Of a DNA stretch of 19,391 nucleotides, positions 1-7,118 are shown in pieces (positions within the stretch are counted from its first letter, which is position 1; each line of letters opens with the position of its first letter). Under the pieces are notes generated by a model. It was not told where the DNA came from and made no database searches. It worked only from the letters and a program-made list of their open reading frames with translations. The stretch spans positions 21,200 to 40,590 of the forward strand of contig PFCN01000035.1 of the NCBI GenBank assembly GCA_002774705.1, in the 5' to 3' direction. The DNA comes from Candidatus Niyogibacteria bacterium CG10_big_fil_rev_8_21_14_0_10_42_19 (GTDB lineage: Bacteria > Patescibacteriota > Minisyncoccia > 1-14-0-10-42-19). The translations under genes were made by a program, and so were the position numbers.

Positions 1-184
1 CGGAAGAAACGGTAACGTCTGACGCGAGATTTATTTTTTCTTTGGCCAGAAGAACAAAGTTGGCATGATTATCAAAAACTGGCTGATTTGAACCGCTAAA
101 ATTGAACGCGGCAAACGCGATTCCGCCAACGACAAGAGCCGAAACGACATGATAATGGCGGACTTTTTTAGCCAGATTCTTCAT
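1..184 (-). CDS. N-terminus of an exported protein, truncated by the window
   Basis: This is an open frame starting with ATG at 184 and running off the left edge, so only 61 residues are visible. The protein begins MKNLAKKVRHYH, followed by a hydrophobic stretch (about residues 13-28) that looks like a signal peptide or N-terminal anchor. The next stretch, ANFVLLAKEKINLASDVTVSS, suggests the start of a secreted beta-rich domain, but I cannot name the family. A perfect TATAAT lies 7 nt upstream of the ATG, which supports the start and suggests a leaderless mRNA. It lies 37 nt after the PfkB-family kinase gene and has its own promoter. Confidence 0.7.
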   Translation of the reverse strand, partial: MKNLAKKVRHYHVVSALVVGGIAFAAFNFSGSNQPVFDNHANFVLLAKEKINLASDVTVSS

Positions 185-191
185 TAAGTTA

Positions 192-197
192 ATTATA
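192..197 (-). promoter_or_regulatory. -10 box (TATAAT) placing transcription start at or near the ATG at 184
   Basis: A perfect TATAAT on the minus strand is separated from the ATG by 7 nt (TAACTTA). Transcription normally starts about 6-7 nt after the hexamer, so the mRNA would be leaderless. No clear -35 is visible. Confidence 0.5.
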
Positions 198-221
198 ATA
201 AGATTTACTTTGAGAAAATAC

Positions 222-1220
222 CTACCTCTCAAGCGGAACGGGAAAATAATCTTTCGGGGCTTTTGCCAAATACGCCTCGATCTCGGGTCTGGTTAAAAGT
301 CCTTTTTGCGCGCCGACACTCTGAACCACCGACATCGAATTGATAGGCGCCCAACGCAAAGCTTCGGTGAGCTCCAAACCATAAGCAAGAGCAACTACGA
401 GCGTTGAGGTAAACGCGTCCCCCGCTCCCGTCCTCTCAAATGGCTGGGCAATATCCGGATATGCGCGCATAAACCAGGCCTGCTTACCGTCAAAAGCATA
501 CGCCCCTTTCGGACCATCCGTTATTACGACTGTCTTTGGCCCAAGCTCCGACATCGCCAAAAGAAGTTTCCCGATATCGGCTTCTTTCGTCTCAAGGATC
601 CTTTGGGACTCCTCCTTGTTGCAAATAACAATATCTGTCCGTTTGTATAATCCGGCAAAAGCTTTTGCCCCCATCTTGATCTGAAAAGTTCCCGGCTGAA
701 AGGCTAATTTTATCCCCGGGTGCTGGATAAGATATTTTTCAACTTTCGCGTGAAATTCTTCGGTGCCCTCGCCAACCGATGAAAGATATACCCAACGCGG
801 ATTATTGATGTCCGGCAGATTATACGTAAATTTTTCGTGTTTAATGAGAATTGTCCGGTCTGAGTCAAACCATAATACGTAATGATAGTTCGTTTTTGAA
901 TCTTTGTGCACCGCAACAAATTCAGTCGAAACATTATCTTTTTTTAAGCCCTCCAGACACTCCGTCCCGAAATAATCCCCCCCAAGATTGGTAACAAGAG
1001 CGCTTTTGAGCCCCAAACGCGCGGCTGAAACCGCGGCGTTCGCGCTGTTACCGACCGCGGGAACGACATAAACTTCTTCATAAGGTATTTTATCGGCAAA
1101 GCGCATACATATCTCGCGCGTACCGCGATCAATATCAATATGAGCCGATGGATCAGCTAAACGGATAAAAGCGTCTGTGGTGATGTCCCCTATGGCTATA
1201 AAATCATAATTATGTTCCAT
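222..1220 (-). CDS. PfkB-family carbohydrate/nucleoside kinase
   Basis: This is a 332-residue ribokinase-like (PfkB) kinase that transfers ATP phosphate to a sugar or nucleoside hydroxyl. The N-terminus YDFIAIGDITTDAFI is typical of the fold. The first family signature, VGNSANAAVSAARLG with LGGDYFG, is at residues 56-85. NKEES (201-205) and VITDGPKGAY (232-241) line the nucleotide site. The second signature, RTGAGDAF (263-270), carries the likely catalytic base Asp268. An upstream in-frame TTG at 1235 would add five residues. I prefer ATG 1220 because it places the protein at the usual family start. It is last in the GAPDH-rpiB-rpe-transketolase block, so ribose, a ribonucleoside or another pentose is a plausible substrate. 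That is inference from context; family sequence alone does not fix it. Confidence 0.9.
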   Translation of the reverse strand: MEHNYDFIAIGDITTDAFIRLADPSAHIDIDRGTREICMRFADKIPYEEVYVVPAVGNSANAAVSAARLGLKSALVTNLGGDYFGTECLEGLKKDNVSTEFVAVHKDSKTNYHYVLWFDSDRTILIKHEKFTYNLPDINNPRWVYLSSVGEGTEEFHAKVEKYLIQHPGIKLAFQPGTFQIKMGAKAFAGLYKRTDIVICNKEESQRILETKEADIGKLLLAMSELGPKTVVITDGPKGAYAFDGKQAWFMRAYPDIAQPFERTGAGDAFTSTLVVALAYGLELTEALRWAPINSMSVVQSVGAQKGLLTRPEIEAYLAKAPKDYFPVPLER

Positions 1221-1292
1221 AATATTCAAGATCAATTAAAAATAAGACCCGCAAATATAATAGAGGTCTAAATAGGAGCCATTAATAAAAAA

Positions 1293-1580
1293 CTAACCGC
1301 TAACCGCAAACAATTGCCTGGAAGCAAGAAAGATCAACACCATCCCAATCGAAATAAAAATGATTTGCAACTGCTGCTGTCCAAAGGAGTAATAAATATC
1401 GAACATCGACCAAATAAAAGAAAGAACTATAAAAGCAAGACCCCAAATAAACGAGAGCATCCCGGTTCTTAGTTTACCGAGAAGATACGACGCGGCATGC
1501 GCAACGACCGCGATTGAAGATAGACTTATAAGAATCCCCAATATATTAAAAAACATCAAAAAATTAAAAAAGGAATTCAT
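1293..1580 (-). CDS. Small three-helix membrane protein, unknown function
   Basis: This is a 95-residue, strongly hydrophobic protein. Three probable membrane helices lie at about residues 9-33, 42-64 and 71-88, joined by short loops; the first loop is basic (GKLR). I recognise no family motif. It sits 29 nt after the transketolase C-half and before the PfkB-family kinase, on the same strand. A TATAAT box 9 nt upstream of its ATG could give it a second, internal promoter. Whether it takes part in sugar metabolism, for example as a membrane partner, cannot be told from the sequence. Confidence 0.75.
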   Translation of the reverse strand: MNSFFNFLMFFNILGILISLSSIAVVAHAASYLLGKLRTGMLSFIWGLAFIVLSFIWSMFDIYYSFGQQQLQIIFISIGMVLIFLASRQLFAVSG

Positions 1581-1589
1581 ATATTTTAA

Positions 1590-1595
1590 ATTATA
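1590..1595 (-). promoter_or_regulatory. Candidate internal -10 box for the 95-residue membrane protein
   Basis: A TATAAT on the minus strand lies 9 nt before the ATG at 1580, inside the 29-nt gap after the transketolase C-half. It would give a leader of 2-3 nt at most. The gap is very AT-rich, so chance is possible. Confidence 0.35.
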
Positions 1596-1609
1596 ACATA
1601 ATTAAATAT

Positions 1610-2623
1610 TTAAATCTCCTGCTTGCGGTTAATAACTTTTCTCGCCGCCTCTACGATATGTTCGGGTGCCATCCCAAAATGGCCTATTAATTCATTCGGC
1701 TCTCCCGACTCGCCGAAACGGTCATTAACACCCACAAATTCAATCGGCACGGGATGATTCGCGGATAAAACTTCGGCTATAGCGGAACCCAATCCTCCGG
1801 AGATCTGATGCTCCTCAACTGTGACCACCGCTCCCGCCTCTTTAGCTTGCGCGATTACCGCCCCCGTATCCATCGGCTTTATCGAAACCATATTTATAAC
1901 CCGAACACCGATACCTTCATTTTCCAGGACAGAGGAGGCAAGTATGGCATTATGAGTGAGCGGACCGCATGCAAATATCACAACATCGGATTTTTTACCC
2001 TCTGCCTCATGCCAAAAAACTTGCGCTTTGCCGATCTCAAAAGGAGTCTCCTCGGTCGTGAATATTGGAGTTTTTTCGCGAGTAAATCTAACGTAACAAG
2101 GGCCCGATATTTTTGATATGGCATACGTCACCTTTTTACCCTCTATCATATCGGCCGGCGCAAATACTCGCATATTGGGAATTACCCGCATCAAAGCGAT
2201 ATCTTCTATGGCCTGATGAGTGGCGCCGTCAGGTCCGACCGATACTCCGGCATGAGAACCTATAAGTTTTACGTTCCGATCGTTATAACAAATGGTCGTA
2301 CGCACCTGCTCCCAATTTCGTCCCGGACTGAACATCGCGTAAGAAGTAATGAAAGGAACCTTACCGATAGCGGCCAGACCTGATGCCACCCCGGCCATAT
2401 TTTGCTCCGCAATCCCCATCTCAACGAATCTCCCCGGATATTTTCTTGCGAAATCCCCCATTTTAGTGGAATCGGTAAGATCGGCGCAAAGGCCCACAAT
2501 GTTCTGGTCTTCGTCTGCCGCCATTACCAATCCTTCGCCAAAACCATTCCTGGTCGGCGCCTGAGCTATGTTTTTCAGGTCCAATATATTTTCCACTAAT
2601 TTTGCTTTTGGGTTTGCGGGCAT
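1610..2623 (-). CDS. tkt: Transketolase, C-terminal subunit (split type)
   Basis: This 337-residue protein has the pyrimidine-binding and C-terminal domains of transketolase. With the N-terminal subunit encoded just upstream it would form the thiamine-diphosphate enzyme that moves two-carbon units between ketose and aldose phosphates. GIAEQNM (70-76) holds the conserved Glu73 that activates the cofactor. SHAGVSVGPDGATHQ (123-137) contributes conserved His and Asp residues, and VRFTREKTP is the usual link region. The last third (from about residue 205) is the transketolase C-terminal domain. ATG 2623 matches the normal start of this half. Split transketolases are well known in archaea and many bacteria. 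A 1-deoxyxylulose-5-phosphate synthase C-half is less likely, because the partner is clearly a transketolase N-half. Confidence 0.95.
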   Translation of the reverse strand: MPANPKAKLVENILDLKNIAQAPTRNGFGEGLVMAADEDQNIVGLCADLTDSTKMGDFARKYPGRFVEMGIAEQNMAGVASGLAAIGKVPFITSYAMFSPGRNWEQVRTTICYNDRNVKLIGSHAGVSVGPDGATHQAIEDIALMRVIPNMRVFAPADMIEGKKVTYAISKISGPCYVRFTREKTPIFTTEETPFEIGKAQVFWHEAEGKKSDVVIFACGPLTHNAILASSVLENEGIGVRVINMVSIKPMDTGAVIAQAKEAGAVVTVEEHQISGGLGSAIAEVLSANHPVPIEFVGVNDRFGESGEPNELIGHFGMAPEHIVEAARKVINRKQEI

Positions 2624-2640
2624 ATTATTGATGTTCGCCT

Positions 2641-2657
2641 ACCCGCCGAAGGCGGGT
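2641..2657. repeat. Short perfect GC-rich palindrome between the transketolase halves
   Basis: ACCCGCC-GAA-GGCGGGT is a perfect 7-bp stem with a 3-nt loop, in the 65-nt gap between the two transketolase genes. On the minus-strand RNA no U-tract follows, so it does not look like a terminator. It may be a processing or stability hairpin, or a dispersed palindromic repeat. A similar palindrome (ACCCGCT-C-AGCGGGT) occurs at 9253-9267. Confidence 0.6.
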
Positions 2658-2688
2658 TTATTTCATACTAATAATATTTACTGTTGAA

Positions 2689-3576
2689 CTATTGATGCTC
2701 TGATCTTATTTTACCATCAAGCGTACGCAGGCGGGAAAGCATTTCCGCGACCTGATCCGCTTTCGCGAATTTATCCTCCGGACCCGCGCCAGGCGGTACT
2801 CCGTGCCACCGATAATCAAATTCTATTTCCGGCACCCCTTTACCGGGGATTGTATGGGCAATTATCAAAACCGGTTTTTCGTAGATAGCGCGCGCCATCT
2901 CAAAGGCGTTATTAATATCCTGAAAATCATGGCCATTGGCATCAATAACGTGCCAGCCGAAAGATTCGTATTTTTCCCTCAAAGGTTCAAGCGGCATTAT
3001 ATCCTCGGTCATGCCGTCTATCTGGATATTATTGCGGTCAATAAGACCGGTGAGATTATCAAGCTTAAGTTTTCCGGCAAGCATCACCGCCTCCCAAATG
3101 ATGCCGCAATCCTGCTCGCCATCACCCATCAAACAATAAATCTGGTTGGGCTGTTTGTTCATTTTTAATCCGATTGCCATCCCGACGGCTTGAGGCAATC
3201 CCGTTCCTAAGGGACCGGAGGAAACTTCAATGCCAGGAAGCATGTTTCTATGAGGATGCCCCTGCAGGCGAGAGCCGTATTTTCGTAAGGTTTGAAGCTC
3301 TTCTACCGGAAAATATCCGGCGTGGGCCATAGCCGCGTACTGAACAGGACAAATATGGCCGTTGGAAAGCACCAGGCGGTCTCTTTGCTCCCAGTCGGGA
3401 TTTGCGGGATCATGTTTAAGAATATGGAAATAAAGCGCCGTAAAAACATCGGCCATCCCCAAGGGTCCGCCGGTATGGCCGGAACCGGCCGCCTGTAATG
3501 ACCTGATTATGGACCTGCGAATATCATTCGCTTTTTCTTCAAGAAATTTTAATTTGTCGTCATGTAACTGGCTCAT
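2689..3576 (-). CDS. tkt: Transketolase, N-terminal (TPP-binding) subunit
   Basis: This 295-residue protein covers the diphosphate-binding domain of transketolase. The TPP/Mg motif begins with GDGEQDCG (151-158) and ends with RNN (181-183), the classic GDG-x(about 26)-NN spacing. Conserved histidines of the active site are visible in GSGHTGG (His34), SNGH (His74) and QGHPH (His107). SSGPLGTGLPQAVG (119-132) is another family hallmark. ATG 3576 gives the usual N-terminus for this half. It lies 65 nt before the C-terminal subunit gene and 82 nt after rpe, so co-transcription with the pentose-phosphate genes is likely. The two subunits would assemble into one cytoplasmic enzyme. Confidence 0.95.
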   Translation of the reverse strand: MSQLHDDKLKFLEEKANDIRRSIIRSLQAAGSGHTGGPLGMADVFTALYFHILKHDPANPDWEQRDRLVLSNGHICPVQYAAMAHAGYFPVEELQTLRKYGSRLQGHPHRNMLPGIEVSSGPLGTGLPQAVGMAIGLKMNKQPNQIYCLMGDGEQDCGIIWEAVMLAGKLKLDNLTGLIDRNNIQIDGMTEDIMPLEPLREKYESFGWHVIDANGHDFQDINNAFEMARAIYEKPVLIIAHTIPGKGVPEIEFDYRWHGVPPGAGPEDKFAKADQVAEMLSRLRTLDGKIRSEHQ

Positions 3577-3658
3577 ATTTTTGATTACAAAATCATGATA
3601 ACATTATTTAAATATTCCAAAAACGAACAAAAAAATAACCGTTGTAAAAAACTTTTAT

Positions 3659-4303
3659 TTAGGCGCTTTTTACTAAAGCATTCAGATTATCCAACGCTTT
3701 TTTTATGTCGTTTTGTCCGAATATGGCGCTTGCCGCCATTAAATAATTAGCGCCCGCGTCAGCCAGACTTTTAGCCGTCTCGGCGTTAACCCCTCCGTCA
3801 ACCCCTATTACGAAGTTGGGGTAAGACGCATGCAATCTTGATATTTTATCAACGGTATTTTCGCGCATTTTCTGCCCCGAAAAACCGGGGTTGACCGCTA
3901 AAAGCAAGAATGAGTCGGCCTCTTTGGCATACGGACCCAAAACTTCCCATGGGGTGTTGGGCAAAATACCCAGCCCCGCTTCTTTACCTCCGTCTTTTAT
4001 ATGTTTAAGAAGAACATGAGCATCCTCGCTTTCGGCTTCAAGATGAAAAGTTATTTTTTTTACATTCCCGAGCATCCATTCCTGTATCCGCCTCGAAACA
4101 TCGGTTATCATCAAATGCACCTCAAACTCAAGAGAAGTCTCAATATTCATTAAATCGCGCGCCTGATGCCATAAAGTATTCGGGGTGAATGTTCCGTCGG
4201 CGACATCAATATGAACCCGCTTTGCGTACGGCTCAATTAATTTTATTTTATTTTTCAAATCATCAATATTTTCTACGTTGATTGCCGGAATGATTTCGGA
4301 CAT
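3659..4303 (-). CDS. rpe: Ribulose-phosphate 3-epimerase
   Basis: This is a 214-residue TIM-barrel enzyme that interconverts ribulose 5-phosphate and xylulose 5-phosphate. The metal and catalytic positions are present: HIDVADGTFTPN (31-42, with His31 and Asp33), EVHLM (His63) and GVDGG (Asp169). The phosphate-binding loop after VNPGFSGQKM (138-146) and the terminal AASAIFG (190-196) also fit. Length is normal. The N-terminal strand is unusual: IIPAINVENID replaces the common SILSADF signature, so this is a divergent member, though the active-site residues are kept. The stop lies 82 nt before the transketolase N-half, and the start follows rpiB by 21 nt. Confidence 0.93.
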   Translation of the reverse strand: MSEIIPAINVENIDDLKNKIKLIEPYAKRVHIDVADGTFTPNTLWHQARDLMNIETSLEFEVHLMITDVSRRIQEWMLGNVKKITFHLEAESEDAHVLLKHIKDGGKEAGLGILPNTPWEVLGPYAKEADSFLLLAVNPGFSGQKMRENTVDKISRLHASYPNFVIGVDGGVNAETAKSLADAGANYLMAASAIFGQNDIKKALDNLNALVKSA

Positions 4304-4324
4304 TTTTATTTATTATTTATATTA

Positions 4325-4810
4325 TTATAAATCTTTTAAACGTTCGGACGGCCTTTGGGCGATGTTCATTTTATTTAAACGCCGGATGTGACGACTTTCT
4401 TCGGAAAAATCTGTCCTCAACCAAAGCGTAACCGCGGTATAGGCGGACTCATCATCCAAAAATCTCGCCCCGAGAGAAAGAATATTCGCGTTATTATGCT
4501 CGCGTGAAAGCGTAATGATTGAATCGGGGCCCCCGTAAAAAACCACCGCGCGAACATTTTTATAACGATTGGCAAGCATCGCCTCTCCTTGTCCGGAGCC
4601 TCCGATAATAATTCCAAAAGTTGTTCCCGGGTCATTGTCTACGGCTTCGGCCACCGGACGGATAAAATCGGGATAATCGTCTTTCGGGTCCAAAGAAAAC
4701 GCGCCTTTATCTTCAAGCTCATACCCTACTTTCACCAGGCGCTCCTTCAAAAATTCCTTTAAAGAAAAACCGGCATGATCGGCGCCTATGAATATTTTAA
4801 ACATTTTCAT
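4325..4810 (-). CDS. rpiB: Ribose-5-phosphate isomerase B (RpiB/LacAB family)
   Basis: This 161-residue protein interconverts ribose 5-phosphate and ribulose 5-phosphate. IGADHAGF (8-15) is the family signature, with Asp11 and His12 in the substrate site. GGSGQGEAML (70-79) is the catalytic loop. It lacks the Cys base of the E. coli-type enzyme but has Glu76 where the mycobacterial RpiB uses a glutamate. SREHNNANILSLGARFL, a near-invariant block, follows. A second ATG at 4804 would remove two residues and cannot be excluded. It sits 19 nt after GAPDH and 21 nt before rpe, in a tight operon. The LacA/LacB subunits of galactose-6-phosphate isomerase are homologous, but the single gene and its neighbours favour RpiB. 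Confidence 0.92.
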   Translation of the reverse strand: MKMFKIFIGADHAGFSLKEFLKERLVKVGYELEDKGAFSLDPKDDYPDFIRPVAEAVDNDPGTTFGIIIGGSGQGEAMLANRYKNVRAVVFYGGPDSIITLSREHNNANILSLGARFLDDESAYTAVTLWLRTDFSEESRHIRRLNKMNIAQRPSERLKDL

Positions 4811-4829
4811 ATTATTATCCGCGTAAATC

Positions 4830-5834
4830 CTATAATAACCCCTTCAAATACAAAACATGTTTCAAAAGCATAGCGGCGTATCCAAATTCGTTATCATACC
4901 ATGAAAGGATCTTTACCAGATCACCGTCAACTACCCTGGTAAAAGACAGGTCAACTATGGACCCATATGGTTCACCGAGAACATCGGATGATACCAGAGC
5001 GTCTTCGGAAACTTTCAAAATTCCCCGCCACTCTTCGGACGCGGCGGCTTTTTTAAATATATCATTTATCTCTTCCACTGAAGTTTTCCTTTCGGCAATA
5101 AAAGTAAAATCGATAACAGACCCGGACAAAACCGGTACTCTCAATGCTATTCCCTCAAACTTCCCCTTGAGTCCGGGGATAACTCTTCCGGTAGTTTCGG
5201 AAGCCCCGGTGCTTGCCGGTATTATATTTACTGCCGCCGCACGCCCTCTTCTAAAATCTTTTGTTGAGGGCGAATCAACCAAACTCTGTGTGGAGGTATA
5301 ACCATGAACGGTGCTTAACATGGCTTTTTTGATCCCCGGTTCTTTCATCATAATCGCCACGACCGGAGTCGTTGCATTGGTTGTACATGAGCCATTTGAA
5401 GTGACCCGGCCTTCCGCCAAAAAATCAACACCGACATTGGGGGTCGCGGTTTTTGTCTCACCGCCATCCTTGGCCGGCGCGGATATCACCACGCGCTTTG
5501 CTCCGGCATCAAGGTGAGCTTTTGCTTTGTCGTAAGAAGTAAAAAATCCCGTGGACTCAACCACGACATCCACCCCGAGCCTCCCCCATGGTAATTTGGA
5601 CGGATCCTTTTCCTGCAAAAAAGATATTGATTTGCCATCAACCATAAACTCATCCCCGGAAACGGATACCTCCCGGTTAAATCTTCCGTAAACCGAATCA
5701 TATTTTAAAAGATACGAGAGATTTTGGATATCCCCTAGGTCGTTTACCGCCACGATATCGACATCCTTATGACCGAATGCTTGTCTAAAAAAAATACGAC
5801 CTATGCGCCCAAATCCATTTATTGCTATTTTCAT
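4830..5834 (-). CDS. gap: Glyceraldehyde-3-phosphate dehydrogenase
   Basis: This 334-residue, full-length GAPDH oxidises glyceraldehyde 3-phosphate to 1,3-bisphosphoglycerate with NAD. The N-terminal Rossmann motif is INGFGRIGR (5-13). VNDL (30-33) supplies the acidic Asp32 that favours NAD over NADP. The catalytic Cys150 sits in TSNGSCTTN (145-153), where most homologues have SNASCTTN, and His177 is in STVHGYT. WYDNEFGYA near the C-terminus is also a hallmark. The stretch after APAKDGGETK (119-128) differs from the usual sequence, so this is a slightly divergent member. It is first in the minus-strand block that continues with rpiB, rpe and transketolase. The promoter is not clear; a TATAAA at 5846-5851 is one weak option. 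Confidence 0.96.
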   Translation of the reverse strand: MKIAINGFGRIGRIFFRQAFGHKDVDIVAVNDLGDIQNLSYLLKYDSVYGRFNREVSVSGDEFMVDGKSISFLQEKDPSKLPWGRLGVDVVVESTGFFTSYDKAKAHLDAGAKRVVISAPAKDGGETKTATPNVGVDFLAEGRVTSNGSCTTNATTPVVAIMMKEPGIKKAMLSTVHGYTSTQSLVDSPSTKDFRRGRAAAVNIIPASTGASETTGRVIPGLKGKFEGIALRVPVLSGSVIDFTFIAERKTSVEEINDIFKKAAASEEWRGILKVSEDALVSSDVLGEPYGSIVDLSFTRVVDGDLVKILSWYDNEFGYAAMLLKHVLYLKGLL

Positions 5835-5922
5835 CCCGTATAAAATTTATATTAAATTTAAAGATTAATTTACGACTTTTTTATTTATAAAACACAACCC
5901 GCAATAGAAATTTTTTATTTAA

Positions 5923-5952
5923 ATTTCGTACGGGATTCATCCCGTTAGAAAT
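5923..5952. repeat. Palindromic repeat, copy 1 (imperfect)
   Basis: Left arm ATTTCGTACGGG, loop ATTCAT, right arm CCCGTTAGAAAT: a 12-bp stem with two central mismatches. It shares a 20-nt exact direct repeat (5921-5940) with copy 3. It lies upstream of GAPDH, in a 274-bp gap that holds no gene. Confidence 0.85.
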
Positions 5953-6004
5953 TACTTCGAAATTACTCTTTTAGCAACCGATGCCCCATAACATCAAAAT
6001 TGGT

Positions 6005-6036
6005 ATTTCGTAACGGGATTCATCCCGTTACGAAAT
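6005..6036. repeat. Palindromic repeat, copy 2 (perfect)
   Basis: ATTTCGTAACGGG, loop ATTCAT, CCCGTTACGAAAT: a perfect 13-bp stem with a 6-nt loop. No U-tract follows on either strand, so it is not an ordinary intrinsic terminator. It may be a REP-like dispersed palindrome or a transcript-end stabiliser for the reductase gene ending at 6109. Confidence 0.9.
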
Positions 6037-6088
6037 CCCCATATCTAGTTTTTCTAAATAATTCATGATACAGAATAACGCAAATAAA

Positions 6089-6106
6089 ATTTCGTACGGG
6101 ATTCAT
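6089..6106. repeat. Palindromic repeat, half copy 3
   Basis: ATTTCGTACGGGATTCAT is the left arm plus loop of the same repeat, with the right arm missing. It ends 2 nt from the stop codon of the reductase gene on the minus strand. Positions 6087-6106 are identical to 5921-5940. Confidence 0.85.
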
Positions 6107-6108
6107 AA

Positions 6109-7101
6109 TTATTTTTTGTTGTTATCGGTAGTTTCCTCCACCGGATTGGCCTTCGACTTCTGTAAAAGATAGTTGTAAGCGGCAAGCGCCGCTTTTACGG
6201 CATCTCCCGAGGATATATTGTTTTGCTTGTACGGATCGTCGGTTATATCACCCGCCGCAAAAATACCGGGATGAGAGGTGGAGGAATGTTTTGAATCTAT
6301 GACCACTTGCCCGAACTTATCCACATCCACTATATCTTTTACCATTTCAGAATTTGGGACCGAACCTATCTCCACAAAAACCCCGTCAACGGCCAATTCT
6401 TTGGTCTCTCCCGATATTCTATCCTGATATTTAAGCGCGGATACAAATTTGTCCCCGATTATCTCAAGCGTTTGGGCATTCAATATTATTTCTTTAAGTT
6501 TGGGGTTTTGCCGAATCAACTCCTGAGTTGAGGCGTCTCCCTTCAAACTCTCACTATACTCAAGAAGAAAAACTTCCGACGCGTATGGAAAAAGATCTTG
6601 CACCGCCTCAAGTCCGGCGTTTCCTCCGCCCACCACCGCCACCCTCTTTCCCGAAAAAAGAGGAGCATCGCACGTTGAACAATAAGCAACGCCTTTTCCG
6701 TTAAGCTTTTCTTCTCCGGGGATGCCTAATTTTCTTCTCCGGGCACCCGAAGCAAGTATCAGGGTTTTAGCGGTATAAGAATTGTCCTTATCGGTCGTAA
6801 CCGTAAAATCACAAACGCGAGTCCCCTCCTCGCAGAGCACCTTTTTGATTTCCACGACTTTTTCGGAAGACTTGATGTCTACCATATCAGAATAAGACCT
6901 GATATGGTCTTCCATTTTTTTGGCGAGATCCAGCCCTGAAATATTTTTTTCACCTATCCAGTTTTGAATGTCGTCCGAAACAATCGATTGTCCCCCAAAA
7001 GTTTCAGTTATCAAAAGACTTTTCATCTTTTTCCTCGCGGCATATACCCCGGCCGAAATACCGGCAGGCCCTCCCCCTATAATAATAAGATCGTAGATCA
7101 T
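6109..7101 (-). CDS. trxB: TrxB/AhpF-like FAD-dependent disulfide reductase
   Basis: This 330-residue flavoprotein has the thioredoxin reductase layout. FAD site IIIGGGPAGISAG lies at 6-18. The redox pair is Cys141-Ser-Thr-Cys144. The second Rossmann motif VVGGGNAGLEA is at 156-166 and the FAD-ribose motif FAAGDITDD at 281-289. The low-molecular-weight TrxR usually has CATCDG and an HRRxxxR NADPH-phosphate motif. Here the pair is YCSTCDAP, and after the second dinucleotide site the sequence reads VFLLEYSESLKGD with no arginines. That resembles the NADH-using AhpF branch, so an NADH-linked reductase is plausible. It starts 17 nt after the DsbA-like gene and is probably co-transcribed with it. 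A thioredoxin partner is not encoded in the window. The last ten or so residues are a hydrophilic tail. Confidence 0.92.
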   Translation of the reverse strand: MIYDLIIIGGGPAGISAGVYAARKKMKSLLITETFGGQSIVSDDIQNWIGEKNISGLDLAKKMEDHIRSYSDMVDIKSSEKVVEIKKVLCEEGTRVCDFTVTTDKDNSYTAKTLILASGARRRKLGIPGEEKLNGKGVAYCSTCDAPLFSGKRVAVVGGGNAGLEAVQDLFPYASEVFLLEYSESLKGDASTQELIRQNPKLKEIILNAQTLEIIGDKFVSALKYQDRISGETKELAVDGVFVEIGSVPNSEMVKDIVDVDKFGQVVIDSKHSSTSHPGIFAAGDITDDPYKQNNISSGDAVKAALAAYNYLLQKSKANPVEETTDNNKK

Positions 7102-7118
7102 AGGTGTTTTTTTAAAAG

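Noticed and set aside
1221..1235. TTG start at 1235 for the PfkB-family kinase
   Set aside because: It would add five residues with no family support; ATG 1220 fits the normal N-terminus.
5921..6106. CRISPR-like array
   Set aside because: Only two and a half units, palindromic over their full length, with unequal gaps and no cas genes.
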